Shown here in pieces: positions 34,532 through 44,911 of a DNA stretch of 64,000 nucleotides (positions are counted from its first letter, which is position 1; every line of letters starts with the position of its first letter). This DNA is from Bacillus andreraoultii (GTDB lineage: Bacteria; Bacillota; Bacilli; Bacillales; Caldibacillaceae). Location: contig NZ_LN868937.1 in assembly GCF_001244735.1 (NCBI RefSeq), positions 418,595-482,594 of the forward strand, given 5' to 3'. The position numbers and the translations under genes are program-made. The notes under the pieces are model-generated. The model was not told the DNA's origin. It saw only the letters and a program-made list of their open reading frames with translations, and ran no database searches.

Positions 34532-34886
34532 TCTTTAGGGTAGGATTACCCGCATGTGAATAAAGATACTTGATGAAAAAGGTTTGATTGTTTTTTGTGG
34601 AATTAGGAAAGAATACGATTAGATGGGCAAAATACTTGATAAAGAAAGTCCGTTTAGTTTTTTGGTATTACAATATATGTCATTTTACCCGAATAGTATA
34701 TGCTCATTCGGGTTTTTCTGCCCGCTTTGTTGGTAGAACATTAACGGTAATAATTGAGTGTTCTTCTTGCTTAGTTTTTATTCGATAATGCATGCATAGT
34801 ATAACATCCGAGAAAGTTCATAATGATGAATAATCATCGTGTTGATTTGTCTATAATAATAGTAAAAAGCAGGAAGAGGAAGAAAA
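34532..34886. other. Gap holding the ECF operon terminator
   Basis: A terminator (ACCCGAATA/ATTCGGGT stem, then TTTTTC) lies at 34687-34717. The 66-residue frame at 34588-34788 spans this hairpin and has no ribosome site, so it is not annotated. Confidence 0.6.
34687..34717 (+). terminator. Terminator of the SAM hydrolase-ECF operon
   Basis: ACCCGAATA pairs with ATTCGGGT around a loop of about 10 nt, followed by TTTTTC. Confidence 0.75.
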
Positions 34887-35309
34887 ATGATTGTATTATT
34901 CGTATTATGGATGATTGTTATTTTTATAGGAACGTGTACGGCAAATGTTGATGCTTTACTATATCATGGTGAGATTCATTTCAATTTTACGTCAAGACCA
35001 GATTGGAGTCATATTTATCTGATGTATCCAGTTCAGGAAGTTAGCCGATTCGAGTTTTCCGGACACTTCGTCATGTTTTTTATATTTGCCTGGTTATTAA
35101 TTGGTTTAGGAGTAAATAAGGGGCAAGTGCTTCTAACTGGGCTTTTGTATGCGATACTTACAGAATTTGTTCAGCTCTTTTTTGGACGTGGGGCCGATAT
35201 ATATGATGTGTTAGCAGATTTAACCGGTATTTCCGTTGCACTTTTTATGTTGTGGATGCAAGAATGGGGGAAGCGATTGGAAGCAGGAAACGAACGGAAG
35301 GTGGGGTAA
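34887..35309 (+). CDS. VanZ-like family membrane protein
   Basis: A 140-residue protein with about four hydrophobic helices. The family's helix-turn (FEFSGHFVMFFIFAWLL) and the TEFVQLFFGRGADIYDVLADLTG region match VanZ-like proteins. VanZ confers low-level teicoplanin resistance in enterococci; most genomic relatives are uncharacterised. GAAGAGG lies upstream of the ATG. Stand-alone gene. Confidence 0.85.
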   Translation: MIVLFVLWMIVIFIGTCTANVDALLYHGEIHFNFTSRPDWSHIYLMYPVQEVSRFEFSGHFVMFFIFAWLLIGLGVNKGQVLLTGLLYAILTEFVQLFFGRGADIYDVLADLTGISVALFMLWMQEWGKRLEAGNERKVG

Positions 35310-35344
35310 CGTCTACCAATTTCCGACATATTTCCCCGAAAATA

Positions 35345-35440
35345 TTAAATCAAATGTTTGTTTGAATTTGGCTGAAACGCTTATAGATCAAGGGATATCT
35401 GTTTTTAAATAGCGCAAAATTCGACATTTCCCCATGATAA
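35345..35440. repeat. Palindrome-centred dispersed element, copy 3
   Basis: A weaker dyad around CAAATGTTTG (35351-35360), followed by CAAGGGAT and TTCGACA in the same order as the copy at 5925. Confidence 0.35.
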
Positions 35441-35546
35441 GAGAAGTGTATGATAGGTTATTTCTGAAATAAGAGAAATTCATGAAAGGTTATTTTTCAA
35501 TATGTCCCCTTACAAAATAGCTACGAAAAAAGGAAGGCAGTTGAAT

Positions 35547-36770
35547 CTACCTTCCACAACATTTTTTATATTTTTTTCCACTTCCGCATGGGCATGGTTC
35601 ATTTCGACCGATTTTTTTACCCTTGACAATCGTACTTTTCGCCGTATGACTATTCACGTTTAAACGTCGATTTCCCCCCGTACGATACTGCGGTTCTCGG
35701 TAATTTTGCTCATTTATCGATTGTTTGCTTAATTCCACTGGTGCGTGTCCTTTTAAAACCCATTGTTTCGTTTGATTAGTTAACTGAACGAGGATATCTG
35801 AGCACTCTGTTAATAATGCAATCGTATCCAGTTCAACTTTGCTTTGTAAAAACTGAACGATTTCTCCTAATTGTGTTCCTGCTTTTACTGCATAAACACA
35901 ATCCATTGCAAGCATGTCCGCTTCGTTTTGGGCCATTCCCATTTTCTTTACTAAAAAATCTACCAAACGTTTAAAAGCCGTTGAACTTTCAATAAAATTA
36001 GGCGCTCCAGCTTTTAGAAGTTCTTCTTTTGTAAAAGAGTAATAGTCAATTGTATTTCGACGTCTCTGTTCGGCTAAAACATCATTCGCTTTTTTTAACC
36101 GGTAATGTGTATACACGCCATCGTCATCTACCCAAAAATAGTTGTAATAATCTATTGCAAGACGTGTTTGCTCCATATACTCATGAATATTTAGTGATTC
36201 ATTTCGGTGTTTTTCTAATTCACTTCTTAAAAATTCAACTTCGACGGCTCCGTAATAGTATGTTAGTGCGTGAGTAAGGTAGATCCACTCGGTATTTTTT
36301 CTGATGGTAGTTTTTACTTCTTCATCATTGTTTACGGCAGCAATTGAGTCCATCAATTCTGTTGGGATGATGAAAATTTTCTCGCCATTATGTACGCCTG
36401 TGAAAAATAGTCCGAGCGATTGAAAAAACTTAATTTGCTCAATTTTCAAAGGGGATGCCGAGATTGTTCCGCCATTTTTCATGATTTTTTTAATAAGGGC
36501 ATATTGATCACTTGTTAAGTAAAAGTATGCTTCCCTAATAAATAAAGGAATCTTGTCCGCCAATACATTAATCAATTGTCCTTTATTTAATCCGCTTGCA
36601 TTTGGTATATGTAATTTTTTTCGAATCGTATCGAGTTCATTTTTTGTTAACTTTGATAGACCATCATGAAGTGATAGAGGTAGAGTTGTATCTGTCCATA
36701 ACTTCTTATTCTCTTTATCTATTAACGTTTTTGTATCTTTATTGATTGGTTTGTCCATAACTATATTCAA
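35547..36770 (-). CDS. SEC-C motif protein (paralogue 2)
   Basis: A 407-residue protein, paralogous over its length to the one at 12423-13628. It shares the N-terminal SAP/Rho-N-like segment ([29 protein letters not shown]), similar spacing of central segments ([30 protein letters not shown]) and the C-terminal SEC-C motif [17 protein letters not shown]. The TTG at 36770 has GAGGTG 6 nt upstream and is preferred over GTG 36779 and ATG 36758. It lies just left of the CTTCGGAA minisatellite and two genes from the Wadjet locus. The function is unknown. Confidence 0.72.
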   Translation of the reverse strand: MNIVMDKPINKDTKTLIDKENKKLWTDTTLPLSLHDGLSKLTKNELDTIRKKLHIPNASGLNKGQLINVLADKIPLFIREAYFYLTSDQYALIKKIMKNGGTISASPLKIEQIKFFQSLGLFFTGVHNGEKIFIIPTELMDSIAAVNNDEEVKTTIRKNTEWIYLTHALTYYYGAVEVEFLRSELEKHRNESLNIHEYMEQTRLAIDYYNYFWVDDDGVYTHYRLKKANDVLAEQRRRNTIDYYSFTKEELLKAGAPNFIESSTAFKRLVDFLVKKMGMAQNEADMLAMDCVYAVKAGTQLGEIVQFLQSKVELDTIALLTECSDILVQLTNQTKQWVLKGHAPVELSKQSINEQNYREPQYRTGGNRRLNVNSHTAKSTIVKGKKIGRNEPCPCGSGKKYKKCCGR

Positions 36771-36837
36771 TGCTAACACCTCAAAATCTGTAAAAAATCA
36801 TTATGCTGCTAAAAATACGGTAATATATTTTCCAAAG

Positions 36838-37207
36838 ATTTCTCGGAAACAACTCTCAAACTCCGGAACTAGACTCCTAACTTCGGAAAATCAACACGAA
36901 ATAAAGCCCTCCACTTCGGAAACAACTTGCGAACTTCGGAAAAAGCAAGCCAACTTCGGAATTATAGCGATCATCTTCGGAAATAGAAAACTAAACTTCG
37001 GAAATAGAAAACTAAACTTCGAAAAAAGGGACTCAACTTCGGAAACAACTTGCGAACTTCGGAAAAAGCAAGCCAACTTCGGAATTATAGCGATCATCTT
37101 CGGAAATAGAACGACAAACTTCGGAAATAGAAAACTAAACTTCGGAAAAAGGGACTCAACTTCGGAAACAACTTGCAAACTTCGGAAAAAGGGGGCCCGA
37201 CTTCAAA
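36838..37207. repeat. CTTCGGAA minisatellite with higher-order structure
   Basis: About 18 units of roughly 20 nt share AACTTCGGAAA plus 8-10 variable nt. Blocks also recur at a longer period: AACAACTTGC starts at 36921, 37043 and 37167, a 122-124 nt super-unit of six small units. Both strands stay open in some frames because of the composition, but there is no start signal. It fills most of the 36771-37275 gap between the SEC-C gene and the HAD phosphatase. Confidence 0.85.
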
Positions 37208-37275
37208 TTCAGCGACTTAAAACAGATTGTTTACAAGTCTATCAAAAACCTACGCAATTTCATGACAAACGATTG

Positions 37276-37932
37276 CTACCCCTCTTTAATCATCTCGGCC
37301 ACTTCGCCTAAATCGCGACAAATTCGAAATGCTTGGCGTTTCATTTCTTCGGTTGGCTCAATTAAGTCAGGAACGATAATACAGCGAATATTGGCAGAGG
37401 CGGCTGCTTGTAACCCGTGAAATGAGTCTTCTAATACGAGTGCGAATTCCCCCGTTACACCTCCACGTTTTAACGCTTCTAAGAAAATATCTGGACTCGG
37501 CTTGCCGTGTTCTACTTCTGTTCCACTAATAAAAAAATCAAAACGGTCCGCGATTTGAGCGTACTCCGTATATTTTCGAATGACTTCTAGTGAACTTGAA
37601 GAGGCAATGCATTTATGGATACCCTTCTCATCCAACATGTCTAGTAATTTTTCTACCCCTGGTTTTAACGAAAGTCCTTCTTCTGTAATAATGTCATTAA
37701 GCTCACCATGATAATGATCAAAGGCATATAAAATAAGGGAGTCTTCCCCGTAAATTTCAGCTAAAATTTTTTTCCCTTCGTCATCGGTGACACCGACTAC
37801 TTTTAAATAATGTTCAAATGGAAATTCATAGCCGAGTTTTTTCGCAGCCTTTTGAAAAGAACGATAATACAAACGTTCTGTATCAAATAAAAGACCATCC
37901 ATATCAAAAATTACGAATTGTACGTTACCCAT
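37276..37932 (-). CDS. HAD-family phosphatase (beta-phosphoglucomutase-like subfamily)
   Basis: A 218-residue HAD hydrolase. Motif I is FDMDGLLFDTE (nucleophile Asp about residue 10), motif II IASSSS, motif III with KPSPDIFLEAL and motif IV LEDSFHGLQAA. The ATG at 37932 is used because TAGGAG lies just upstream; the frame is open back to 38130, but this crosses the divergent jetA start. Such enzymes dephosphorylate sugar phosphates or related metabolites; the substrate is unknown. It is divergent from the Wadjet genes with 185 nt between starts. Confidence 0.85.
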   Translation of the reverse strand: MGNVQFVIFDMDGLLFDTERLYYRSFQKAAKKLGYEFPFEHYLKVVGVTDDEGKKILAEIYGEDSLILYAFDHYHGELNDIITEEGLSLKPGVEKLLDMLDEKGIHKCIASSSSLEVIRKYTEYAQIADRFDFFISGTEVEHGKPSPDIFLEALKRGGVTGEFALVLEDSFHGLQAAASANIRCIIVPDLIEPTEEMKRQAFRICRDLGEVAEMIKEG

Positions 37933-38117
37933 TTTGTCACTCCTAATCCCATTTTGTCTTATTGTATCATAGTTATGGTTGAAGATGGACGAACAAGTAC
38001 GAGTAGAGTCGCCAAGAAAACGAGGCAATAAGCTGAACTTTCCAATGTTCCCCATTCCATCCATTCCTCTTTTTCGATAAAATAGTAGTAATAGACTAGT
38101 AAATGAGGATGATCGAT

Positions 38118-39602
38118 TTGGATGTGACAATGAAAAAGGTTATCGAGGCAAGTTACTTAACAGCGGATTCAGCTAGCCATTACCGAACGATTTTACGTTA
38201 TTGTTATCATCAACATGAACGGATGCGAGATTTTATTACACCGGAAGAAATTTTAGCCTATATGCGCCAAATTCCTGCCTTTCATGATTATCAGGAAGAA
38301 CAGCTCCATCAACAGCTAGCCCAACTAGTAAAGTGGAACAACTTAATTGCCAGACAAGATATGACAAATGCAAAAACGATTGAGGAATATAAGAAAAAAC
38401 GGTTTCGTTATCAGCCGACTCCATATACGATTGAAATTGAACGGTTACTCGTTACGCTTGAACGGAAGCAAGACGATTCTTTCCAAGGGTCATTGGAGCG
38501 GTCTCAATTTGAACGGCTTTTACACGTGCTTATTAACCTACAAAAGGAATTGGAGCGAGGTCTCCCAAACAAAGCTGAAGAAGATATGCGGCTTTGGGAA
38601 GATATTTTGCACTACTTCCAAACGATTCGGACGAGCACCGCTGATTACATTGCTTACATTAATAGTGAACAGACGGATCAACGAATGCAAACGGAAGCTT
38701 TTTTAGTATATAAAAATCAATTTACGATTTATTTACGTGATTTCATTGTTAATCTACAAAGGACATCTCTTCAAATACAAGAACGGATAAAAGAATTATC
38801 CCAAGGGGCACTCAATCCCTTTTTTAATAAATTAATTGAACATCGACAGTCAATTCCGAGACTAGAAGATGTCTCATCCAATCAAGAGGACTGGCTTCTT
38901 GAGTATAAAGAGTATTGGCAAAGTTTATGTCAATGGTTTCTTGGAACACACACAAGTCAAAGTGAGCTAGATATTTTACAATTGCAAACAAATGAAATGA
39001 TACGGCGGATGACCCGTTACGTACAACGAATTGGTGAGCGGCAACAACATTTCCGAAGTCGAAAAAATGATTATCTTCATTTAGCAAAATGGTTTCAAGA
39101 AGCTGAATCAATTGAAGAGGCACATAAGCTAGCTTCGGTTGTTTTTGGGGCAAACTCGATTCAACATCTTCACTTTGAGGACGATACAACAGATAACTTA
39201 CACACTGATACGTGGGAAGAGGAACCTATTTTATTAACAATTAAACCGCGAACAAATCGGTATCGGGAAAAAACAAAACCGGGAGCAATGACATCCAATA
39301 CAGAAGAGAAAAGACGGCAAATGGGTCTATACTTAGAAGAACGTCGAAAAGAACAACGATTAATTGAGAGCTATATACAAGATGGTGTTATTCAGTTGTC
39401 AGCATTGGGGAAAATTGAACCGTTTATTCGAAAAGTGTTACTCACATGGATTGCAAAAGCGATGACGACAGAAAATGGAATTGTTAAAACCGATTACGGA
39501 ATGAATGTGAAAGTGTCATTAACGAAAGATAAGCAAATTACTGTTCAATCCGATGATGGCGTACTTACTATGCCAGATGCGCGATTTGAAATATTGAAAT
39601 AG
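38118..39602 (+). CDS. jetA: Wadjet type I component JetA (TIGR02677; kleisin-like)
   Basis: A 494-residue protein corresponding to the MukF/MksF-like kleisin of type I Wadjet. The family recognised is TIGR02677 (YLTADSASHYRTILRYCY near the N-terminus, and C-terminal QLSALGKIEPFIRKVLLTWI). The start is uncertain: a TTG at 38118 has GAGG about 9 nt upstream; ATGs at 38103 and 38109 precede that site. It is the first gene of a tightly packed four-gene operon (12 nt to jetB). JetA bridges the JetC heads and binds JetB. The complex detects and restricts circular plasmids, known from work on the B. cereus system. Confidence 0.9.
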   Translation: MDVTMKKVIEASYLTADSASHYRTILRYCYHQHERMRDFITPEEILAYMRQIPAFHDYQEEQLHQQLAQLVKWNNLIARQDMTNAKTIEEYKKKRFRYQPTPYTIEIERLLVTLERKQDDSFQGSLERSQFERLLHVLINLQKELERGLPNKAEEDMRLWEDILHYFQTIRTSTADYIAYINSEQTDQRMQTEAFLVYKNQFTIYLRDFIVNLQRTSLQIQERIKELSQGALNPFFNKLIEHRQSIPRLEDVSSNQEDWLLEYKEYWQSLCQWFLGTHTSQSELDILQLQTNEMIRRMTRYVQRIGERQQHFRSRKNDYLHLAKWFQEAESIEEAHKLASVVFGANSIQHLHFEDDTTDNLHTDTWEEEPILLTIKPRTNRYREKTKPGAMTSNTEEKRRQMGLYLEERRKEQRLIESYIQDGVIQLSALGKIEPFIRKVLLTWIAKAMTTENGIVKTDYGMNVKVSLTKDKQITVQSDDGVLTMPDARFEILK

Positions 39603-39614
39603 GGGGAGAAAAGG

Positions 39615-40781
39615 TTGCCGACAGAACAAACCCTCACATTTGATGAAAAGGCGATTCAAGGATTAGATTTATTATTTAATCATTATTGGATTTTACGTAG
39701 TGAACAACCTGAATGGTATCAATTGATTCGTGAGCGAGATAAAGTTTTACGCCGGTATATTAATGATAAATTTGGGTTGCGTCTCATTATACATCAACAT
39801 TTTATTAAGCTTGAGAAAATTCCTGTTGAACCAGAGCGTTGGATGGGAATTCAACAATTTCAAGAACCGATGGATTATACCATTTTCTGTTGTGCGTTAG
39901 CGTTTCTAGAAGGAAAATCGGTCGATGAGCAATTTTTATTATCCGACTTATGTCAAGAAATTCAAGCAAGCTATCCAGGTGAAAATGAATTAGATTGGAC
40001 GCTATATATTCACCGGAAATCGTTAATACGGGCAATTAAAGTATTGCTCGATTTTCATTTGATACGTACTATTGATGGCGATTTAGGTCGTTTTGATCAT
40101 GATGAAGAACAGGAAGTGCTTTACGAGGCAACGGTATACAGTCGATATTTTATGCGGTCGTATCCGGAAGACTTCCACAATTATTCAAATTGGGAAGAAT
40201 TATTGGAAGAAGATTGGCGAATGAACCAAGAGGATGAACGGAGAAAACGAGTGTATCGAAAATTATTTTTTTCACCGGGTATTCATCGAGTTGACCAGCA
40301 AGATCCGGACTTTTTATATATTCGAATGTACCGCAACCGTCTTTCTGAAGATATCGAAAATCATAGTAATTACAAGCTTCATGTTTATAAAAATACAGCC
40401 TTTTTATCAAATCCCGAACCGAAGCAATATCAGCAAGTATTCCCGGATGCGAAGGCGCAGTCGGATATTATTTTACAACTATCAAAGTATTTTCATGACC
40501 ATATTGACCAATATTCACCGCGAGAAAATGGGGAGATTGTATTAACAGAAGGAGAATTGGATACAATCATTGAAACGATTCGGGCCCAGTTTGATCGTGG
40601 TTGGTCAAAGTATTTTCGTGAAAAGCCAACCCCATCTGTTCGTAAAGAGATTATGGAAGCATTGAAAGATTGGATGATGGCTGAGGTCGATAGGGAAACG
40701 TCATTAATTAAGTTGAAACCATTATTGGCAGTGTTAGCTGGTGAATATCCGAAAGATTTTGCAGGAGGGGAAGAGGAATGA
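39615..40781 (+). CDS. jetB: Wadjet type I component JetB (TIGR02678; MukE-like)
   Basis: A 388-residue protein starting at TTG with GGGGGAG 6 nt upstream. It matches the TIGR02678 family (start region TFDEKAIQGLDLLFNHYWIL, and AIKVLLDFHLIRTIDGDL), the MukE-like partner in the SMC complex. Its stop overlaps the jetC start by 4 nt (ATGA), so translation is coupled. Probably cytoplasmic and DNA-associated. Confidence 0.88.
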   Translation: MPTEQTLTFDEKAIQGLDLLFNHYWILRSEQPEWYQLIRERDKVLRRYINDKFGLRLIIHQHFIKLEKIPVEPERWMGIQQFQEPMDYTIFCCALAFLEGKSVDEQFLLSDLCQEIQASYPGENELDWTLYIHRKSLIRAIKVLLDFHLIRTIDGDLGRFDHDEEQEVLYEATVYSRYFMRSYPEDFHNYSNWEELLEEDWRMNQEDERRKRVYRKLFFSPGIHRVDQQDPDFLYIRMYRNRLSEDIENHSNYKLHVYKNTAFLSNPEPKQYQQVFPDAKAQSDIILQLSKYFHDHIDQYSPRENGEIVLTEGELDTIIETIRAQFDRGWSKYFREKPTPSVRKEIMEALKDWMMAEVDRETSLIKLKPLLAVLAGEYPKDFAGGEEE

Positions 40782-43700
40782 CCGAACCGAGATGGGTAAT
40801 GAATCGAGCTGGATTACTCAACTTTTGGTATTACGATAACGAAATTTTTGAATTTGCGGATGGAAAATTATTGCTCCGAGGCTCGAACGGTTCAGGGAAA
40901 TCGGTCACGATGCAAAGTTTTCTCCCCGTCTTATTAGATGGGAAAAAGACACCTGATCGCCTTGATCCATTCGGGTCAAAAGCACGGCGAATGGAAGATT
41001 ACTTACTCGGAGAAAAAGAGGTTGTCGACCGAGATGAGCGGACAGGTTATTTGTTTATGGAATATAAAATGGGCAATACCGAGCAATATATAACAACGGG
41101 AATCGGGATGCAAGCAAAGCGAAATAAAGGAATTAAATCTTGGTACTTTATTATTAAAGATAATCGTCGCATCGGTATTGATTTTTACTTAACACAAAAG
41201 CATTTAGGTGAAGATGTTCCTCTTTCTGCAAAAGAACTAGAAAATCGGATTGCAGGTGGTGGAACAGTTGTCCATACACAGCGGGAGTATATGGAGCTTG
41301 TTAATAAATACGTATTTGGTTTTTCATCAACCGAGGCGTATGAAGACTTAATTAAACTACTCATCCAATTGCGGAGTCCAAAATTATCGAAGGATTTCAA
41401 GCCAACCGTTATTTATGAAATTTTAGAAAGTGCGCTACCACCTTTAACGGATGATGAATTAAGACATTTATCTGACACGATTGAAAGTATGGATGAGTCG
41501 AGTCAACAGATTGAACAGTTAGAACGGGAAAACGATTCTGTCAAACGTTTGAAATCCACGTACCATACGTATAATCAATTTATTTTAGCTGAACGAATCG
41601 ACCACTGGATGAAGGCGCAGAACAAACAAGAACAGGCTCATCATCGGGTAACGGAATTGACAGCGGCTTATAACCAATACGGAAAAGAAATTGAAAAACT
41701 AACAGCGGAACAACAAGTAGTTGAGCAAAAACTTTCCATTGCTGAACAAGAGCAAGCGTCCTTACAAAACCATGAAGTTTGGACACTAGAAAAGAACCGC
41801 CGTGAAAAAAGGGAAGAAGCTATATCGATAACGAATGAAATACGAAAATTAGAACAAAAGTGGGACGATCTGAATAAAAAGTTGCATGAAAACTGGCGAA
41901 AAAAAGAAGTACTTGAAACAGAACTACTCCAAAATGAGCAAAGAGTAGAGGAAATCTTAGCTGAACTATCCATTGATGCCGATACATCTGCCTTTCATCA
42001 ACATGAAATAAACCTTCGTGACTATGAACGCTCGGAAAAGGATGCGTTTGATTTTACTGTTTGGTTAAAAGAAGCAAAGGAACACGAAACATTATTAAAC
42101 CAACTAGAAAAGCGGGCAGAGGAAATTGTACGTTTAACCGAGCAACATATGAAACTGCAACGGCAATCATCCGATCAGAAATATATTGTGGATGAGTTGA
42201 AAAAAGAAACAGACCATTTAGAAGAATGGTTTGAATCGGAACATCAAGAACTAGAAACGGGTATTTTTCAATGGATTGAAAGGCATCCGGAGCTCATTTT
42301 CACAAAGGAAACACAACAACGCATAGCCCGTGCAATTCAAGGGTTATATGATGAAACTCGTTATGAAACGGTACGTGATTATTTAATTTCAGCGATTCAT
42401 ACGTATGAAGCAGATGTAAAAAAAGATATTGCTCTAACGGAAAATAAAATTGCTGATAAATTAGTAGAGATTGAGGAGACCGACGCCGAGCTCGAACGGA
42501 TAAAAACGCAAAAAATAGTAGAACCAGATCGGGCAGCAGGTACGAATATTCATCGGATGAAACTTATGGAAGATGGACAAGCGTTCTTACCATTTTATGC
42601 GGCTGTTGAATTTCAAGAACATGTTACAGAAGAGCAAAGAGAACGGATTGAAGCAGTACTAAAGCAAACAGGTATATTGGACAGTTTAATAACGGAACAA
42701 GCAATTAAGCCGACAGAAGATGCGGTGATTGAGCCAAACCCGCAACTATTAGGATATACGTTAGCCGACTACTTAATGCCTGATTTAGATGAAGAGAGTC
42801 CAATCTCAGCCCGTCTTGTTGATGAAGTTCTTAGAAGTATTCCACTTGAGATAAATGAAACAGGATTCCATATCGATGTGGATGGGACGTATTCACTAGG
42901 TAGTTTAAAAGGTCATGCACCAATGGATGGCCCATCAAAATATATTGGTCGAACATCACGGAAGCGGCATCAACGGGAGCAAATTTTATTATGGAAAGAA
43001 AAATTGGCACAACTTGAGCAAGAGTTAGAACTTTTGCGGCAACAGTTAGCAGATTATCAAGAAAAATTAACGCAAGCAAACGATTGGAAGAGGGAACTGC
43101 CGTCGGATACGCATTTGTTTGATATTCATGAACAAATTTTACAAAAACGAAGAGAATGGACGAATGCTATACAACAACTTGCTCGGATTGATGACGAATG
43201 GAAGATGGTCGACTATAAGCTTCAGAATGAGAAAAAACTGTTACGCGAACAAGGCATGCACTTGAATATCGACTTAACGACAGAAATTATTGACAAAGCA
43301 TTAGTGGCTTCTCGCAGTTATATTGATTTTCTCTATGATTTAAGTGGTGTCTCGATCAAACTTTCTTCGTTAAAAAGGGAACTAGTTACTATCCATATGC
43401 GAATAGAAGAACTGCAAGAGGAGCTAGATGCCAATAAAGGGGATCAAAATAGTAAAACGAGCCAACTAAGTAAAATCCGTGGAGAAATCGAATCTATTGA
43501 ACGACAATTACAATTAAAAGGAATTGATGAGGTTCGCCGTCGGATAGAAGAAGTTCAAGAGGAATTGGGAGAAGTGAAAGGGCGGCTACATGAACTTGTC
43601 CGTGAACTACCCGCAAAACAAGTAGCACAAAGCCAATGTTTTGAGAAGCTCAACGAGGCAAAAACTGATTTTCTGTTCTGGCAACAATTAGCTGCTGAGT

Positions 43701-44911
43701 GGGAAAAATTAGTTGACCGTGAAAGAGAACGCCATTATTTTCCAATTGAGTCGGATGATCCAGAAGAGATTTTTCGTCGTGTTGAAGCAATTTATACAAA
43801 ATATGACCGGTCGAAAATTTCAGAACTCTTAACGAAAACATACTATAATGAACTCGACTTTTTAACAGAATATCGAATGCAAGAATTTACGGAAGAGCTA
43901 GAGACACCGGAATGGTTTTTTAATGAATTCGGTGATCAATATGAACCATATAAAAATGAATGGCAAAGTCTCAAAGGTCGTAGATTAATCCAAATGGAAT
44001 ACCGTGGTGCACGGGTTAGTCCTTATTATGTCGCAGCTAGTTTAGAAAGTGAACTAGAAGAGAAAAAACATTTGCTAGATGAACAAGATCGTCAACTTTA
44101 TGAAGATATTATTGTTAATACAGTTGGAACGATATTACGCCGCCGCATTCAACGGGCTGAACAATGGGTTAAAGAAATGGATAAAATTATGGAAGAGCGT
44201 GACACGTCATCTGGTTTAAGTTTTTCAATTACATGGAAACCGTTAACTGCTGAATCAGAGGATGAACTTGATACGAAAGACCTTGTCCAACTGTTACAAC
44301 GGAATAGTAAATTTTTAAGTGATGAAGATCTGGAGCGAATTACGAAACATTTCCGATCACGGATTGCGAAAGCGAAAGAGCTTATACAGTTACGAAATGA
44401 AGGGTCAACACTTCATCAAGTATTAAAAGAAGTGTTAGATTATCGAAAATGGTTTACGTTTATTTTGTATTACAAACGGGTGAATGAAACGAGACGGGAA
44501 CTAACGAATAACGCGTTTTACCGATTTAGTGGTGGGGAAAAAGCGATGGCCATGTATATTCCACTCTTTACGGCCGCCTACTCTCGCTATAAAGAAGCAG
44601 GGGATACAGCACCTTACATCATCTCGCTTGATGAGGCATTTGCTGGTGTTGATGAAAATAATATTCGTGATATGTTCGAGGTTGTAGAACAGCTAGGGTT
44701 CAATTATATTATGAACTCCCAAGCACTGTGGGGCGATTATGATACGATAAGCAGTTTATCGATTTGTGAATTAGTTCGGCCGAAAAATGCGAATTATGTA
44801 ACGGTCATTCGTTACCATTGGGACGGTAAACAAAAATCGCTTATTGTTGATGATTCAAGGTTCGTTAGTGAGGCTTCAACGATTGGGGAGGATTTGGTCG
44901 TCCATGAGTGA
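40778..44911 (+). CDS. jetC: Wadjet type I SMC-like ATPase JetC (TIGR02680; MukB-like)
   Basis: A 1377-residue SMC-type protein, the expected length for type I. An N-terminal ATP-binding segment (LLRGSNGSGKSVTMQSFLP, Walker A about residues 35-42) is followed by long heptad-rich coiled coil (about 240-500 and 740-1010) interrupted by a globular hinge (about 560-730). The C-terminal head has the signature FSGGEKAMAMYIPL and Walker B YIISLDEAFAGVD. ATP-driven loop extrusion along plasmid DNA is known for this family; it works with JetA and JetB and activates JetD. Overlaps both neighbours. Confidence 0.93.
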   Translation: MTEPRWVMNRAGLLNFWYYDNEIFEFADGKLLLRGSNGSGKSVTMQSFLPVLLDGKKTPDRLDPFGSKARRMEDYLLGEKEVVDRDERTGYLFMEYKMGNTEQYITTGIGMQAKRNKGIKSWYFIIKDNRRIGIDFYLTQKHLGEDVPLSAKELENRIAGGGTVVHTQREYMELVNKYVFGFSSTEAYEDLIKLLIQLRSPKLSKDFKPTVIYEILESALPPLTDDELRHLSDTIESMDESSQQIEQLERENDSVKRLKSTYHTYNQFILAERIDHWMKAQNKQEQAHHRVTELTAAYNQYGKEIEKLTAEQQVVEQKLSIAEQEQASLQNHEVWTLEKNRREKREEAISITNEIRKLEQKWDDLNKKLHENWRKKEVLETELLQNEQRVEEILAELSIDADTSAFHQHEINLRDYERSEKDAFDFTVWLKEAKEHETLLNQLEKRAEEIVRLTEQHMKLQRQSSDQKYIVDELKKETDHLEEWFESEHQELETGIFQWIERHPELIFTKETQQRIARAIQGLYDETRYETVRDYLISAIHTYEADVKKDIALTENKIADKLVEIEETDAELERIKTQKIVEPDRAAGTNIHRMKLMEDGQAFLPFYAAVEFQEHVTEEQRERIEAVLKQTGILDSLITEQAIKPTEDAVIEPNPQLLGYTLADYLMPDLDEESPISARLVDEVLRSIPLEINETGFHIDVDGTYSLGSLKGHAPMDGPSKYIGRTSRKRHQREQILLWKEKLAQLEQELELLRQQLADYQEKLTQANDWKRELPSDTHLFDIHEQILQKRREWTNAIQQLARIDDEWKMVDYKLQNEKKLLREQGMHLNIDLTTEIIDKALVASRSYIDFLYDLSGVSIKLSSLKRELVTIHMRIEELQEELDANKGDQNSKTSQLSKIRGEIESIERQLQLKGIDEVRRRIEEVQEELGEVKGRLHELVRELPAKQVAQSQCFEKLNEAKTDFLFWQQLAAEWEKLVDRERERHYFPIESDDPEEIFRRVEAIYTKYDRSKISELLTKTYYNELDFLTEYRMQEFTEELETPEWFFNEFGDQYEPYKNEWQSLKGRRLIQMEYRGARVSPYYVAASLESELEEKKHLLDEQDRQLYEDIIVNTVGTILRRRIQRAEQWVKEMDKIMEERDTSSGLSFSITWKPLTAESEDELDTKDLVQLLQRNSKFLSDEDLERITKHFRSRIAKAKELIQLRNEGSTLHQVLKEVLDYRKWFTFILYYKRVNETRRELTNNAFYRFSGGEKAMAMYIPLFTAAYSRYKEAGDTAPYIISLDEAFAGVDENNIRDMFEVVEQLGFNYIMNSQALWGDYDTISSLSICELVRPKNANYVTVIRYHWDGKQKSLIVDDSRFVSEASTIGEDLVVHE

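Noticed and set aside
34588-34788. 66-residue frame after ecfT
   Set aside because: It spans the operon terminator at 34687-34717 and lacks a ribosome site.
36838-37207. CRISPR array
   Set aside because: Units are about 20 nt with no constant repeat/spacer division, larger blocks repeat as a whole, and no cas genes are present.
36742-37311. 189-residue plus-strand frame across the CTTCGGAA array
   Set aside because: It begins inside the SEC-C gene region on the other strand, has no ribosome site, and stays open only because the repeat lacks stops in that frame. The opposite strand is open there too.
38103-38130. Long HAD phosphatase N-terminus from 38130
   Set aside because: The extension crosses the divergent jetA start and lacks a ribosome site; the start at 37932 gives the normal family N-terminus.
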